This document shows, one piece after another, positions 18,261-27,648 of a stretch of DNA of 64,000 bases. Both the position numbers and the translations under genes were made by a program. Under the pieces are notes generated by a model, which was not told the DNA's origin, did no database searches, and was given only the letters and a program-made list of their open reading frames with translations. The number at the start of each line of letters is the position of its first letter. The first letter of the stretch is position 1. Source of the DNA: Caldicellulosiruptor kronotskyensis 2002 (GTDB lineage Bacteria; Bacillota; Thermoanaerobacteria; Caldicellulosiruptorales; Caldicellulosiruptoraceae); the NCBI RefSeq assembly GCF_000166775.1, contig NC_014720.1:583501-647500 (forward strand). The letters are read 5' to 3'.

Positions 18261-20293
18261 ATTTTAAAGGTGCGACTTTTTCTGTATTTGCGATAGTAAT
18301 AGTATTGTCGATGATACTTCCCATACCACCGAGTTTGCTTGACGTTTTGATTGCTGTCAACCTTTCACTTGCACTTGTTATATTCTTAAACAGCATAAAC
18401 ATAAAAGAAGCTTTAGATTTTTCAGTATTTCCATCACTTCTTCTATTTACAACATTGCTCAGGCTTGCTTTAAATATCTCCACAACAAGACAGATATTAA
18501 CTGGGCAAGGTGAAAATGTTAGGATAGTATATACTTTTGGGAATTTTGTTATAGGCAGCAACATTGTTGTTGGTGTAATAATATTCTTTATTATAATCAT
18601 CATCCAGTTTATAGTGATAACCAGAGGTGCTGAGAGGGTATCAGAGGTTGCTGCCAGATTTACACTTGATGCAATGCCGGGCAAACAAATGGCTGTGGAT
18701 GCAGACCTCAATGCAGGGATAATAACTGAAGATGAAGCACGAGAGAGGAGAAAAAAGATTCAAAAAGAGGCAGACTTTTATGGTGCAATGGACGGTGCGA
18801 GCAAGTTTGTCAAAGGTGACGCTATTGCGGCAATATTAATTACTTTTATCAACGCGCTTGGCGGACTTATAATTGGTGTTGCTATGAGAGGCGAAGATGT
18901 CACCGAGGCTATACAAAAATATCTTCTTTTATCTGTAGGGGATGGAATTGCAGCTCAGATACCCGCACTTCTTATTTCAACTGCCACAGGAATTGTTGTG
19001 ACAAAAGCAGCAGATGAGAGCAAGCTCTCAGAAAGTCTTATAAAACAGTTGTTTGAGTTTCACCCAAAAGTGCTCTACACTGTGGGAGGTATTTTAGCAG
19101 TACTTGCTTTAATTCCAACAATGCCAAAACTTTCGCTATTTTTCTTATCTGGGGCTATGTTTGCTATGGGGTTTAGAATGAATAGTAGTCTGAAAAAGAT
19201 AGAGAGTATTGAAGAAAAACAGGTTGAACAGAAAGAGGTTGAAGAACTAAAGAAACCTGAAAATGTTGTAAATCTTTTATATGTCGACCCTATTGAGGTT
19301 GAGTTTGGATATGGAATAATTCCTCTTGCTGACAAAGAACAGGGCGGAGACCTTTTAGAAAGGGTTGTTATGATAAGAAGACAACTTGCGCTTGAACTTG
19401 GGATTATTGTTCCCACAATCAGGCTCAGGGACAACATGGCACTCAAACCTTACGAGTACAGGATTAACATAAAAGGTGTTGAAGTGGCTAAAGCAGAGCT
19501 TATGAGTGACAGTCTTCTTGCAATAAATCCTGGTTTTGTCACAGAACAGATAGAAGGTATACCAACAAAAGAGCCTGCGTTCGGGCTTGATGCACTATGG
19601 ATTCCATCTTCAATGAAAGAAAGAGCCGAGATGGCAGGGTACACTGTGGTTGACCTTCCATCTGTTATAGCAACTCACCTTACAGAGATAATAAGACGCC
19701 ATGCTCATGAGCTTTTGACACGGCAGGATGTACAAAAACTGATTGACAATGTCAAGGAAATAAATCCTGTTGTAGTTGATGAACTCATTCCAAAACTAAT
19801 GACAGTTGGGGAAGTTCAGAAGGTTTTGGCAAACCTTTTAAAAGAGCGGATTTCAATAAGGGATATGGTTACCATATTAGAGACACTTGCTGACTGGGCA
19901 CCAACGACAAAAGATACTGATATTTTGACAGAATATGTGCGTCAGGCAATGTCAAGGTATATCACTAAAAAGTATGTATCTGGTAATGTACTCGAAGCGG
20001 TTACTCTTTCTCCTGAGGTTGAAGATATGATAATGAATTCTATACAAAAGACTGAACAGGGAAGTTTTTTAAACCTTCCGCCTGATTATATTCAAAAACT
20101 TATAAACAATCTCAGCAATATTTTAGAAAAGCTGGTAAGCGCGTCATCACAACCAATTGTTATTTGTTCGCCGATAGTTAGGATATATTTTAGGAGGCTT
20201 ATAGAAAATATATTTCCTGATGTTGTAGTACTTTCGTACAATGAGATACTGCCCAGTGTGCAGATTAAAACAGTTGGGATGGTGGAAGTTTAA
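18257..20293 (+). CDS. flhA: Flagellar export protein FlhA
   Basis: FlhA is the large export-gate protein that converts proton motive force into export and docks chaperone-substrate complexes. It has 678 residues, with about eight N-terminal transmembrane helices (to about residue 310), the FHIPEP-region sequence RFTLDAMPGKQMAVDADLNA, and a four-subdomain cytoplasmic C-terminus. It starts in an ATGA overlap with flhB, and flhF follows 2 nt after its stop. Confidence 0.97.
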   Translation: MNFKGATFSVFAIVIVLSMILPIPPSLLDVLIAVNLSLALVIFLNSINIKEALDFSVFPSLLLFTTLLRLALNISTTRQILTGQGENVRIVYTFGNFVIGSNIVVGVIIFFIIIIIQFIVITRGAERVSEVAARFTLDAMPGKQMAVDADLNAGIITEDEARERRKKIQKEADFYGAMDGASKFVKGDAIAAILITFINALGGLIIGVAMRGEDVTEAIQKYLLLSVGDGIAAQIPALLISTATGIVVTKAADESKLSESLIKQLFEFHPKVLYTVGGILAVLALIPTMPKLSLFFLSGAMFAMGFRMNSSLKKIESIEEKQVEQKEVEELKKPENVVNLLYVDPIEVEFGYGIIPLADKEQGGDLLERVVMIRRQLALELGIIVPTIRLRDNMALKPYEYRINIKGVEVAKAELMSDSLLAINPGFVTEQIEGIPTKEPAFGLDALWIPSSMKERAEMAGYTVVDLPSVIATHLTEIIRRHAHELLTRQDVQKLIDNVKEINPVVVDELIPKLMTVGEVQKVLANLLKERISIRDMVTILETLADWAPTTKDTDILTEYVRQAMSRYITKKYVSGNVLEAVTLSPEVEDMIMNSIQKTEQGSFLNLPPDYIQKLINNLSNILEKLVSASSQPIVICSPIVRIYFRRLIENIFPDVVVLSYNEILPSVQIKTVGMVEV

Positions 20294-20295
20294 AG

Positions 20296-21414
20296 ATGAG
20301 AATCAAGAGGTATTTGGCACATGATATGCAGGAAGCATTAATAAGAATAAAAGCAGATTTGGGTAAGGATGCTGTTATACTTTCAACCAAAAAGGTAAGA
20401 CAAAAAGGTCTGTTTGGTTTTTTCAAAAGACCCTTAATAGAGGTTACAGCTGCATGCGAGGATGAAAAGATAGTCAAAAAAGAGGAAGAATCTATAAAAC
20501 AGGAAAGTTTGGCATTGAGTCTCCAACTAACCCAGATAAAAGAACTTGAAAGAAAGATTGATTCTCTTGAAAAGATTTTAAAAGAGGTTATAAAGAAAGA
20601 GCAGGAAGAAGATATTAGTCAAACAAAAGAACTTAGTAAGAAAAATTTTATTGATGTTATGAGAGAAAATTTAATAAAAAATGGCGTGGAAAGTGAAATT
20701 ATAGATATGCTGTTTTCAAACCTAAGCGGAGAAGCTTCAATAAACAACGTAGTAAACAATATATACAAGGAAATAAAGAATATGCTCGGAGTGGCAGCAC
20801 CACTTTCATTCAACTCAAAAATTCCAAAGATTGTGTTTTTTGTAGGGCCAACAGGTGTTGGCAAGACAACCACAATTGCCAAGATTGCTGCTAAACTCAT
20901 GTTTGAGGATGGGAAAAAGGTAGGATTTATTACAGCAGATACATACAGAATTGCTGCGGTTGAACAGCTTAAGACATATGCTGAGATTATGAATATCAAG
21001 ACTAAGGTGTGGTATGAGGTGGACGAGTATGATAGAATAATTGAAAACTTTTCTGACTCAGATGTAGTTCTTGTTGACACTGCGGGAAGAAGTCACAAGA
21101 ATCAGGAACATATGGACGAACTAAAAGCGTTTGTCGCTAAGGCAAATCCAGATGAAGTGTTTTTACTTCTTAGTGCAACAACCCAGCCGTCGGTGTTCAA
21201 AGAGGTGGTGAATACCTATTCATTTTTAAATGATTATAAAGTTATCATAACCAAAGTAGATGAAGTATCAACTTATGGGAACATATTAAATATCCGCTAC
21301 TTTACACAAAAGCCAATTGCGTATATAACGACTGGTCAAAATGTACCTGATGATATTGAACAGTTTAACCCTGAACAATTTGCAAAACTTATCATAGGGA
21401 GTAAGGTTTTATGA
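20296..21414 (+). CDS. flhF: Flagellar SRP-like GTPase FlhF
   Basis: FlhF is an SRP-family GTPase that sets the site of flagellar assembly. It has 372 residues: a basic N-terminal B domain (MRIKRYLAHDMQEALIRIK), then an NG domain with the P-loop GPTGVGKTTTIAKI, the TADTYRIAAVEQLKTYA segment, the DTAGRSHKN motif and a TKVDE-type guanine-specificity motif. It overlaps flhG by 4 nt, matching their functional pairing. Confidence 0.96.
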   Translation: MRIKRYLAHDMQEALIRIKADLGKDAVILSTKKVRQKGLFGFFKRPLIEVTAACEDEKIVKKEEESIKQESLALSLQLTQIKELERKIDSLEKILKEVIKKEQEEDISQTKELSKKNFIDVMRENLIKNGVESEIIDMLFSNLSGEASINNVVNNIYKEIKNMLGVAAPLSFNSKIPKIVFFVGPTGVGKTTTIAKIAAKLMFEDGKKVGFITADTYRIAAVEQLKTYAEIMNIKTKVWYEVDEYDRIIENFSDSDVVLVDTAGRSHKNQEHMDELKAFVAKANPDEVFLLLSATTQPSVFKEVVNTYSFLNDYKVIITKVDEVSTYGNILNIRYFTQKPIAYITTGQNVPDDIEQFNPEQFAKLIIGSKVL

Positions 21415-22307
21415 GAGATCAGGCACAGGGGCTGAGAAACCTTGTAAGAAAAGCTGAAATTTGTACAAATATTCCTGCCTATCAAGGTACGCAATCAAAG
21501 GTTGTGACCATTACAAGTGGTAAAGGCGGTGTTGGCAAGACAAATCTTACTGTTAACTTGGCAATTGCTTTGAAAAAGATGGGTAAAAGAGTGCTCATAA
21601 TTGATGCTGATTTAGGACTTTCAAATGTTGAAGTTTTGCTTGGAACGTCGCCCAAATACAATGTAAAAGATGTCTTGGAAGGCAAGAAAGATATATTTTC
21701 AATTGTGGAAGAAGGGCCGCTGGGTATCAATTTTATATCAGGTGGTTCAGGGATAGTTGACCTTGCCAATTTGGATGAGGAGAGGCTTTTGAGGTTAATT
21801 GAGTGTGCCCAGCTGATAAATAAATCGTTTGACGTAGTTCTCATAGATACAGGTGCGGGGATTTCAAGAAATGTTATGGAGTTTGTAATGATGTCAGATG
21901 AGGTGATTGTAATTACAACTCCAGAACCTACCTCTATCACAGATGCTTATGCTATAATAAAGGCAATTATTGCGAGAGATTTTAATCATAAAATAAACCT
22001 TTTGGTAAACAGGGTAAATGGGGTCAAGGAAGCAGAAGAGATTTTTTTTAGACTAAATAGCGTGATTAAAAGGTTTTTGCAAAGAGAAGTAGAATATATA
22101 GGGTATATAGAAGAAAATAGTATTGTTTCAAAATCAGTTATCAAACAGGTACCATTTATGATATCATATGAAAAGAGCAACATTTCACGACAGGTTGAAA
22201 ATGTGGCATTGAAACTTGTAAAATCTTCTGAGAATGTTGAGGAAAAAAATCAGGGTGGTTTTTCACGGTTTATTGACTCAATTATCAAAAGACTTCGTGA
22301 AAAATAA
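21411..22307 (+). CDS. flhG: Flagellar number regulator FlhG (YlxH, MinD-like ATPase)
   Basis: FlhG is a MinD/ParA-type ATPase that stimulates FlhF GTPase activity and limits flagellar number. It has 298 residues. An N-terminal stretch (DQAQGLRNLVRKAE) resembles the FlhF-activating helix. It is followed by the deviant Walker A SGKGGVGKTNLTVNLA, the DADLGLSNVEVLLG motif and the switch DTGAGIS. It ends in a basic amphipathic helix (FSRFIDSIIKRLREK) suited to membrane binding. Confidence 0.95.
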   Translation: MRDQAQGLRNLVRKAEICTNIPAYQGTQSKVVTITSGKGGVGKTNLTVNLAIALKKMGKRVLIIDADLGLSNVEVLLGTSPKYNVKDVLEGKKDIFSIVEEGPLGINFISGGSGIVDLANLDEERLLRLIECAQLINKSFDVVLIDTGAGISRNVMEFVMMSDEVIVITTPEPTSITDAYAIIKAIIARDFNHKINLLVNRVNGVKEAEEIFFRLNSVIKRFLQREVEYIGYIEENSIVSKSVIKQVPFMISYEKSNISRQVENVALKLVKSSENVEEKNQGGFSRFIDSIIKRLREK

Positions 22308-22322
22308 AAGAGGGGGCTTTTT

Positions 22323-23024
22323 ATGCAAAAGATTTTCAAAGTAGGTGATAAGATTGAAATTGTCAGAATAGACAGACGCACGTGGGAAGAAAAGGATGTG
22401 CAGTATATTTCCAAAATTGCCGATATAAAAGATGAGTATTTTTATATCTTCACGCCCATAAAAGAAGGAGTTTATGTAACATTTTACATTGATGAGATTT
22501 TGAGGGTGTACAAGGTTTCAAGCGACGGTGTGTGGATGTTTGATGGAGTTGTTGAGGAGAGGTTTAAAGAACCAGAATACATTGTAAAAGTCAAGCAGAT
22601 ATCTGATGTTAGGAAAATCCAGAGAAGAATGTTTTTCAGACTTCCAATAAATTTAGATATATTTGTTAAGGTTTTAAACTCTGATAAAATGTCAAAGGAA
22701 AATACACATGAAGATTGGGCAGCAGATGACTTTTCAGAAGGGAAAATTGTAAAAGCCCTCACAAAGGATATCAGTGGTGGAGGTGTTTGTTTTATAGCAC
22801 AAGAAGAGTTTGAAATAGGTGACCTAATCTTGGCCAAGATACCAATTGAACAAGAAGAGCTTATCTTAAAAGCACAGATACTTAGAAAAGAAAGGGTGCA
22901 ACACCCGACGTACAGGTTTATGTACGGCTGCAAGTTTGTTGAGGCAAGACAAAATGAAATAGACAAAATAGTGAGGTTTATTTTTGCTCAGCAACAAAAG
23001 ATGAGACAAAAGGGTCTGCTTTAA
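22323..23024 (+). CDS. PilZ-domain flagellar brake protein (YcgR/YpfA-like)
   Basis: This is a cyclic-di-GMP receptor that in relatives slows the flagellar motor or alters switching. It has 233 residues: an N-terminal YcgR-N-like beta domain (about 1-100) and a C-terminal PilZ domain with the RxxxR motif in RRMFFRLP (about 100-107) and D-x-S-x-x-G in DISGGGVCF, both needed for c-di-GMP binding. It sits between flhG and cheA, where Bacillus has cheB. The position argues for a direct role in motility. Confidence 0.9.
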   Translation: MQKIFKVGDKIEIVRIDRRTWEEKDVQYISKIADIKDEYFYIFTPIKEGVYVTFYIDEILRVYKVSSDGVWMFDGVVEERFKEPEYIVKVKQISDVRKIQRRMFFRLPINLDIFVKVLNSDKMSKENTHEDWAADDFSEGKIVKALTKDISGGGVCFIAQEEFEIGDLILAKIPIEQEELILKAQILRKERVQHPTYRFMYGCKFVEARQNEIDKIVRFIFAQQQKMRQKGLL

Positions 23025-23076
23025 GAATTAATACCCAAAAAAGCTTTTTGTGCAAAAGAAGGAGAGTGATGAAAAA

Positions 23077-25077
23077 ATGGATATGTCTCAGTATCTTGGA
23101 ATGTTTATAGAAGAGGCAAGAGACCACATTCAAAGCCTTAACGACAATATGCTAAAACTTGAAGAAAACCCGGAGGATTTGCAAATTGTAAATGAGATTT
23201 TCAGGTCAGCCCATACTTTAAAAGGCATGGCCGGCACAATGGGATTTGTTAACATGCAAAAACTTACACATGCGATGGAAAATGTTCTTGCTGCTGCACG
23301 CGATGGCAAGTTAAAAGTAAATCCTAATATCATGGATATTCTTTTCAAGACAGTTGATGCGCTTGAATCATACTTAGATGTTATAATTGCAACAGGTACA
23401 GAAGGACAAGAGGCAAATTTGCATCTTGTCAATGCTTTAAATGCTATTTTAGGGAAACCTGCCGAAGATGTGGCGGTGTCTTCAGCAACAAAAGCAGGTA
23501 AGAAATATGAATATGATGAGTTTGTTGTAAGAGCAATAGAACGTGCATGGGACCAAGGGTTTAATGTTTACAGATTTGATGTTGAGCTTGACCAGAACTG
23601 TCTTTTAAAATCTGCACGTGCATACCTTGTTTTCAGAGCGGTTGAGGAACTTGGTGAAATTATTCATTCTAAACCCTCAGTTCAGGACATTGAGGATGAA
23701 AAGTTTGATTTTGAGTTTTCTATTACCGTTATAAGCAAGCAGCCGATTGAAAAAATAAGAGATAGAATTCTTTCAATTTCAGAGATAAGAGAAGTAAAAG
23801 CCCTTGAGATAAAGTCTGGCGAAGTAAGTATGGCAGAAGAAAAAGAGGAGATTGAAGAGGTACAGCAAGAGACACAAGTACAGGAAACTGTAAAGGTTGT
23901 AAGACAGCAGAAACAAGAATCTTTGCAGAAGACAAGCAAAACAGTTAGAGTTGACATTGAAAGATTGGATGTTCTTATGAACTTGGTGAGCGAGCTTATT
24001 ATAATCAAAAGCCGAATAGAGGGACTTGCAAAAAAGTATAACGATAGACAATACGAAGAGTCTATTGAGTATTTGGAGAGAATTACAACAAGTTTACACG
24101 ATGCTGTAATGAAGGTACGAATGGTCCCGGTTGAAAGGGTATTTTCACGTTTTCCAAGGATGATGAGAGATTTAGCAAGAGAACTTGGAAAGGAATTTGA
24201 GCTTGTAATGTCTGGTGAGGATACTGAGGTTGACAGGACTATTGTGGACGAGCTTGGAGATCCTCTTATTCATCTTCTGAGAAATGCTGCCGACCATGGA
24301 ATAGAAGACCCTGATGAGAGGGTCAAAAACGGCAAACCAAGAAGTGGGCTTATTAAACTTTCAGCTTATCATGACGGGAACAATGTTGTCATTGAGGTTG
24401 AAGATGATGGCAAAGGAATTGATTTAGAAAAGGTAAAGCAAAAAGCGATAGAAAAGGGGCTTTTGAAAGAGGACCAAATAGAATTGACAGAGCAGGAAAT
24501 AATAGATTTTCTGTTTATGCCGAGCTTTTCAACAAAAGACAAGGTTACAAACCTTTCTGGACGTGGTGTTGGACTTGATGTTGTAAAGACCAAGATTGAA
24601 CAGCTTGGTGGAATGGTTGAAGTGAAGACACAGAAAGGAAAAGGGACAAAGTTTGTTATACGACTTCCGTTAACTCTTGCTATCATTCAGGCATTGCTTG
24701 TCACTGTACATGATGAGATATATGCAATTCCTGTTGCATCAATCAGAGAGATTGTGGATGTTGCAAAAGAGGATATAAAGGTTGTTCAAAAAGGAAAGGA
24801 AATAATCATGCTGAGAAATCAGGTGATTCCAATAAAGCATTTACATTCTATTGTGGGGTTAGAGCCAGTTCTTGACAAGAAGAAATTTACAGTTGTGATA
24901 GTAAGACGTGGCGAAAAACTGACAGGAATCATTGTTGACAAACTTTTAGGACAACAGGATATTGTTATAAAATCGCTTGGAAAGTATTTAGAGGGAATTA
25001 GACTCATATCAGGTGCAACAATCCTTGGCGATGGGTCTGTTGCAATGATACTTGATCCTAACATGCTTACAGTGTAA
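23077..25077 (+). CDS. cheA: Chemotaxis histidine kinase CheA
   Basis: CheA is the receptor-coupled kinase that phosphorylates CheY. It has 666 residues: an HPt domain with phospho-histidine H46 in AHTLKGMAGTMGF, a CheY-binding P2 region, dimerisation helices, an HATPase domain with LLRNAADHGIEDP and GRGVGLDVVKTKIEQLGG, and a C-terminal CheW-like domain. The frame is open from a GTG at 23050, but AAGGAGAG supports the ATG at 23077. cheW follows closely. Confidence 0.96.
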   Translation: MDMSQYLGMFIEEARDHIQSLNDNMLKLEENPEDLQIVNEIFRSAHTLKGMAGTMGFVNMQKLTHAMENVLAAARDGKLKVNPNIMDILFKTVDALESYLDVIIATGTEGQEANLHLVNALNAILGKPAEDVAVSSATKAGKKYEYDEFVVRAIERAWDQGFNVYRFDVELDQNCLLKSARAYLVFRAVEELGEIIHSKPSVQDIEDEKFDFEFSITVISKQPIEKIRDRILSISEIREVKALEIKSGEVSMAEEKEEIEEVQQETQVQETVKVVRQQKQESLQKTSKTVRVDIERLDVLMNLVSELIIIKSRIEGLAKKYNDRQYEESIEYLERITTSLHDAVMKVRMVPVERVFSRFPRMMRDLARELGKEFELVMSGEDTEVDRTIVDELGDPLIHLLRNAADHGIEDPDERVKNGKPRSGLIKLSAYHDGNNVVIEVEDDGKGIDLEKVKQKAIEKGLLKEDQIELTEQEIIDFLFMPSFSTKDKVTNLSGRGVGLDVVKTKIEQLGGMVEVKTQKGKGTKFVIRLPLTLAIIQALLVTVHDEIYAIPVASIREIVDVAKEDIKVVQKGKEIIMLRNQVIPIKHLHSIVGLEPVLDKKKFTVVIVRRGEKLTGIIVDKLLGQQDIVIKSLGKYLEGIRLISGATILGDGSVAMILDPNMLTV

Positions 25078-25107
25078 AAGAAAAAAGTATAGAGGTGAAA
25101 AAAGAAG

Positions 25108-25530
25108 ATGGAACAATATTTAGTTTTCAGGCTTGCGGATGAGCATTATGGACTGAATGTGAACAATATAGAGAATATTGAAAAACTAATGCCAATAACC
25201 CGTGTACCTCACACAAAGCAGTATGTAAAAGGAGTAATAAATCTTCGTGGTGAGATTGTACCAGTGATAGACCTTCGTGAAAAGATTGGTGTTGAGAAAG
25301 AGGAGTTTGGTGAGGAGACAAGAATTTTGGTTGTTAACTGGAAAGGCGAGTTCAAGGTAGGACTGATAATTGACGAGGTTTTAGATGTGGTATATCTTTC
25401 TAAAGAGGATTTTGACCAAGCAACAAGGGACAGGAATGAGTTTAAATTTTCGATTGCAAAGTACAATGGGATGCTCATAAACATCATAAACCTTGAAGAT
25501 GTGCTTTTTGAGAAAGCCGAGGAGGTTTAA
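25108..25530 (+). CDS. cheW: Chemotaxis coupling protein CheW
   Basis: CheW links chemoreceptors to CheA. It has 140 residues. The sequences YLVFRLADEHYGLNVNNIENI, ITRVPHTKQYVKGVINLRGEIVPVIDLR and VGLIIDEVLDVVYL cover the CheW SH3-like fold and its receptor-binding surface. It lies between cheA and cheC. Confidence 0.96.
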   Translation: MEQYLVFRLADEHYGLNVNNIENIEKLMPITRVPHTKQYVKGVINLRGEIVPVIDLREKIGVEKEEFGEETRILVVNWKGEFKVGLIIDEVLDVVYLSKEDFDQATRDRNEFKFSIAKYNGMLINIINLEDVLFEKAEEV

Positions 25531-25535
25531 TTTTT

Positions 25536-26153
25536 ATGAATTTGTCAAATAACGAAATGAACGAAATGTATTTAGATGTATTAAAAGAGCTGGGGAACAT
25601 AGGAACAGGTAACGCGGTGTCAGCTCTTGCCATGATGATAGGCAGGAAAATAAACATGAAGGTTCCTGTTGTAAAGATGGTAAAGCTCCAAGAAGTTCCA
25701 GAAATACTTGGCGGGGCAGAGATTCCTGTAGTTGGAATCTTATTGAATGTAGAAGGCGATATAGAAGGATTTATCATGTTTGTTATGTCTCAATCATCTG
25801 CCCACCTTCTTGTAAACATGTTATTGGGCACAACTTTGAATGGGTACAGTGAATTTACTGATATAGAAAAGTCTGCTTTGATGGAGATAGGAAACATTTT
25901 AGCAGGGGCGTATTTAACAGCACTATCAACTCTCACAGGTTTTAAAATGATTCAGTCTGTTCCGCAGCTTGCTGAAGACATGGCAGGTGCAATTTTAAGT
26001 TTTCCTGCCATTCAGTTTGGTGAAACTGGTGATACTGCGCTTTATATCGAAACAGAGATTTTTGAGGAAAGCAATAGAATTGTTGCTGATTTTTTCCTTA
26101 TACCAACAATAGAGTCATATCAAAAAATGTTAAAAGCACTGGGAGTAGCATAA
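25536..26153 (+). CDS. cheC: CheY-P phosphatase CheC
   Basis: CheC dephosphorylates CheY-P and works with CheD in adaptation. It has 205 residues with both catalytic motifs intact: D-x3-E-x2-N in DVLKELGNIGTGNA near the N-terminus and S-x3-E-x2-N in SALMEIGNILAGAY in the middle. It is adjacent to cheD, its known partner. Confidence 0.95.
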   Translation: MNLSNNEMNEMYLDVLKELGNIGTGNAVSALAMMIGRKINMKVPVVKMVKLQEVPEILGGAEIPVVGILLNVEGDIEGFIMFVMSQSSAHLLVNMLLGTTLNGYSEFTDIEKSALMEIGNILAGAYLTALSTLTGFKMIQSVPQLAEDMAGAILSFPAIQFGETGDTALYIETEIFEESNRIVADFFLIPTIESYQKMLKALGVA

Positions 26154-26156
26154 AAG

Positions 26157-26639
26157 ATGATGGAGATTATAAAGGTAGGCATGGCAGATTTGAATGTTAC
26201 AGGCTATCCAAACGCTCTTACTACACTTGGACTTGGTTCTTGCGTTGGGGTGTGTATATACGACACAAAGACAAAGATAATAGGTATGATACATATTATG
26301 CTTCCTTACAGCTGGGGTGTAAAAAATAATACCAATCCTGCAAAGTTTGCAGATACAGGTATACCACTACTAATAGAGAAGATGGAAGAACTTGGTGCTG
26401 CAAAAAAGAATATGCTTGCCAAACTTGCGGGCGGAGCTCAGATGTTTGAGGTAACACGTTCTGAGTTTATGAACATTGGAAAAAGAAATGTGGAGGCTGC
26501 TAAAAAAGTTTTACAGGAACAAAATATACCCATTGTGGCAGAAGATACTGGAGGAAATTATGGTAGAACAATCATATTTTACTCAGAAGATGGTAGACTT
26601 GAAATAAAGACAATAGGCAAGGGAACAAAAACAATTTAA
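26157..26639 (+). CDS. cheD: Chemoreceptor glutamine deamidase CheD
   Basis: CheD deamidates chemoreceptor glutamines and stimulates CheC. It has 160 residues. The Cys-His-Thr active site is visible as the Thr and Cys of TTLGLGSCVGVCIYD and the His of GMIHIMLP. There are two adjacent ATG codons at 26157 and 26160; either could start the protein. No cheB or cheR is in this cluster, so methylation enzymes, if present, are elsewhere. Confidence 0.95.
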   Translation: MMEIIKVGMADLNVTGYPNALTTLGLGSCVGVCIYDTKTKIIGMIHIMLPYSWGVKNNTNPAKFADTGIPLLIEKMEELGAAKKNMLAKLAGGAQMFEVTRSEFMNIGKRNVEAAKKVLQEQNIPIVAEDTGGNYGRTIIFYSEDGRLEIKTIGKGTKTI

Positions 26640-26656
26640 AGGAGAAGACTTGAAAG

Positions 26657-26848
26657 TTGAAAGGGGAGCAACTATTACCTGAGATTTTAGCACTTGTAGG
26701 TGGAAGTATTGTTCTTGTTACATGTCTTGTTACAAGGAAGTCTGGAGAGTATACATTTTTTGCAACTGCTTTAGTGTCGATTATAGGTTATGTGTTTGGA
26801 AGTATAGTTAAAGATATATTGAATGACAACAAGGACCATAATCCTTAA
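26657..26848 (+). CDS. Small two-helix membrane protein in the che-sigD interval
   Basis: This 63-residue protein has two predicted membrane segments (about residues 6-25 and 33-53) separated by a short basic loop (TRKSGEY) and a charged tail (DILNDNKDHNP). It starts with TTG, 8 nt after AAAGGAGAAG. I do not recognise a family. Its place between cheD and the flagellar sigma factor, in the same operon, suggests a motility-linked role. Confidence 0.65.
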   Translation: MKGEQLLPEILALVGGSIVLVTCLVTRKSGEYTFFATALVSIIGYVFGSIVKDILNDNKDHNP

Positions 26849-26871
26849 ATAGCTGAGAGGTACGAATAGGT

Positions 26872-27612
26872 ATGGATGATGCACTTTTGTGGGAAAAGTT
26901 TACAAAGACAAAAGACCCTAAAATAAAAGAACAACTTATAATAAAATACATGCCACTTGTAAAGCTTGTGGCTGGCAGGATGGCCATTTATTTTGGTGGT
27001 AATGTTGAGTATGATGACTTGGTAAGTTATGGTTCAATTGGTCTTCTTGATGCAATCGAAAAGTTTGATAGTCAAAAAGGAGTCAAATTTGAGACGTATG
27101 CATATACAAGAATAAAAGGAGCAATAATTGACTGTGTTAGAAACCAGGATTTTTTGCCACGAAGCATTCGACAGAAAGCAAAAGAGATAGAAAGGGCTTA
27201 CATTGAGATAGAAAAAGAAGGTAAAACCCCGACAAATCAAGAAGTTGCTAAGAGAATTGGAATTTCTGTAGAGGAACTTCAGAAACTGCAAGACAGGATA
27301 TCCAGTGGGATGATTATTTCACTGGAAAGTTTTTTAGAACAGAATTATGAAAGCAAAATTGGCGGGCTTGAAGATTTTGTGTCCCAGCCAGAACATTTTA
27401 TAGAGAATGAAGAGCTTAGAAAAGTGTTGAGGCAGCAGATAGATAATCTTATGGAGAATGAAAGGATGGTAATAGTGCTTTATTACTATGAAGATCTTAG
27501 CATAAAAGAGATAGCAAAAGTTCTGGGCGTATCTGAATCACGTGTAAGTCAGCTTCACACGCGAGCGCTTTTAAAACTCAGAAGTGCATTACAAAAGTAT
27601 TTGGAAAAATAA
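26872..27612 (+). CDS. fliA: Flagellar RNA polymerase sigma factor FliA/SigD
   Basis: This sigma-28 factor transcribes late flagellar and chemotaxis genes. It has 246 residues: region 2 (YDDLVSYGSIGLLDAIEKFD, VKFETYAYTRIKGAIID), region 3 with the SigD-specific NQDFLPRSIRQKAKEIE segment, and region 4 with the helix-turn-helix LSIKEIAKVLGVSESRVSQL. It lies near the end of the operon, as sigD does in Bacillus. No flgM anti-sigma gene is in the window. Confidence 0.96.
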   Translation: MDDALLWEKFTKTKDPKIKEQLIIKYMPLVKLVAGRMAIYFGGNVEYDDLVSYGSIGLLDAIEKFDSQKGVKFETYAYTRIKGAIIDCVRNQDFLPRSIRQKAKEIERAYIEIEKEGKTPTNQEVAKRIGISVEELQKLQDRISSGMIISLESFLEQNYESKIGGLEDFVSQPEHFIENEELRKVLRQQIDNLMENERMVIVLYYYEDLSIKEIAKVLGVSESRVSQLHTRALLKLRSALQKYLEK

Positions 27613-27648
27613 TATTTATTTTTTTGCGGGGAAAGGGGAAAGATTGAG

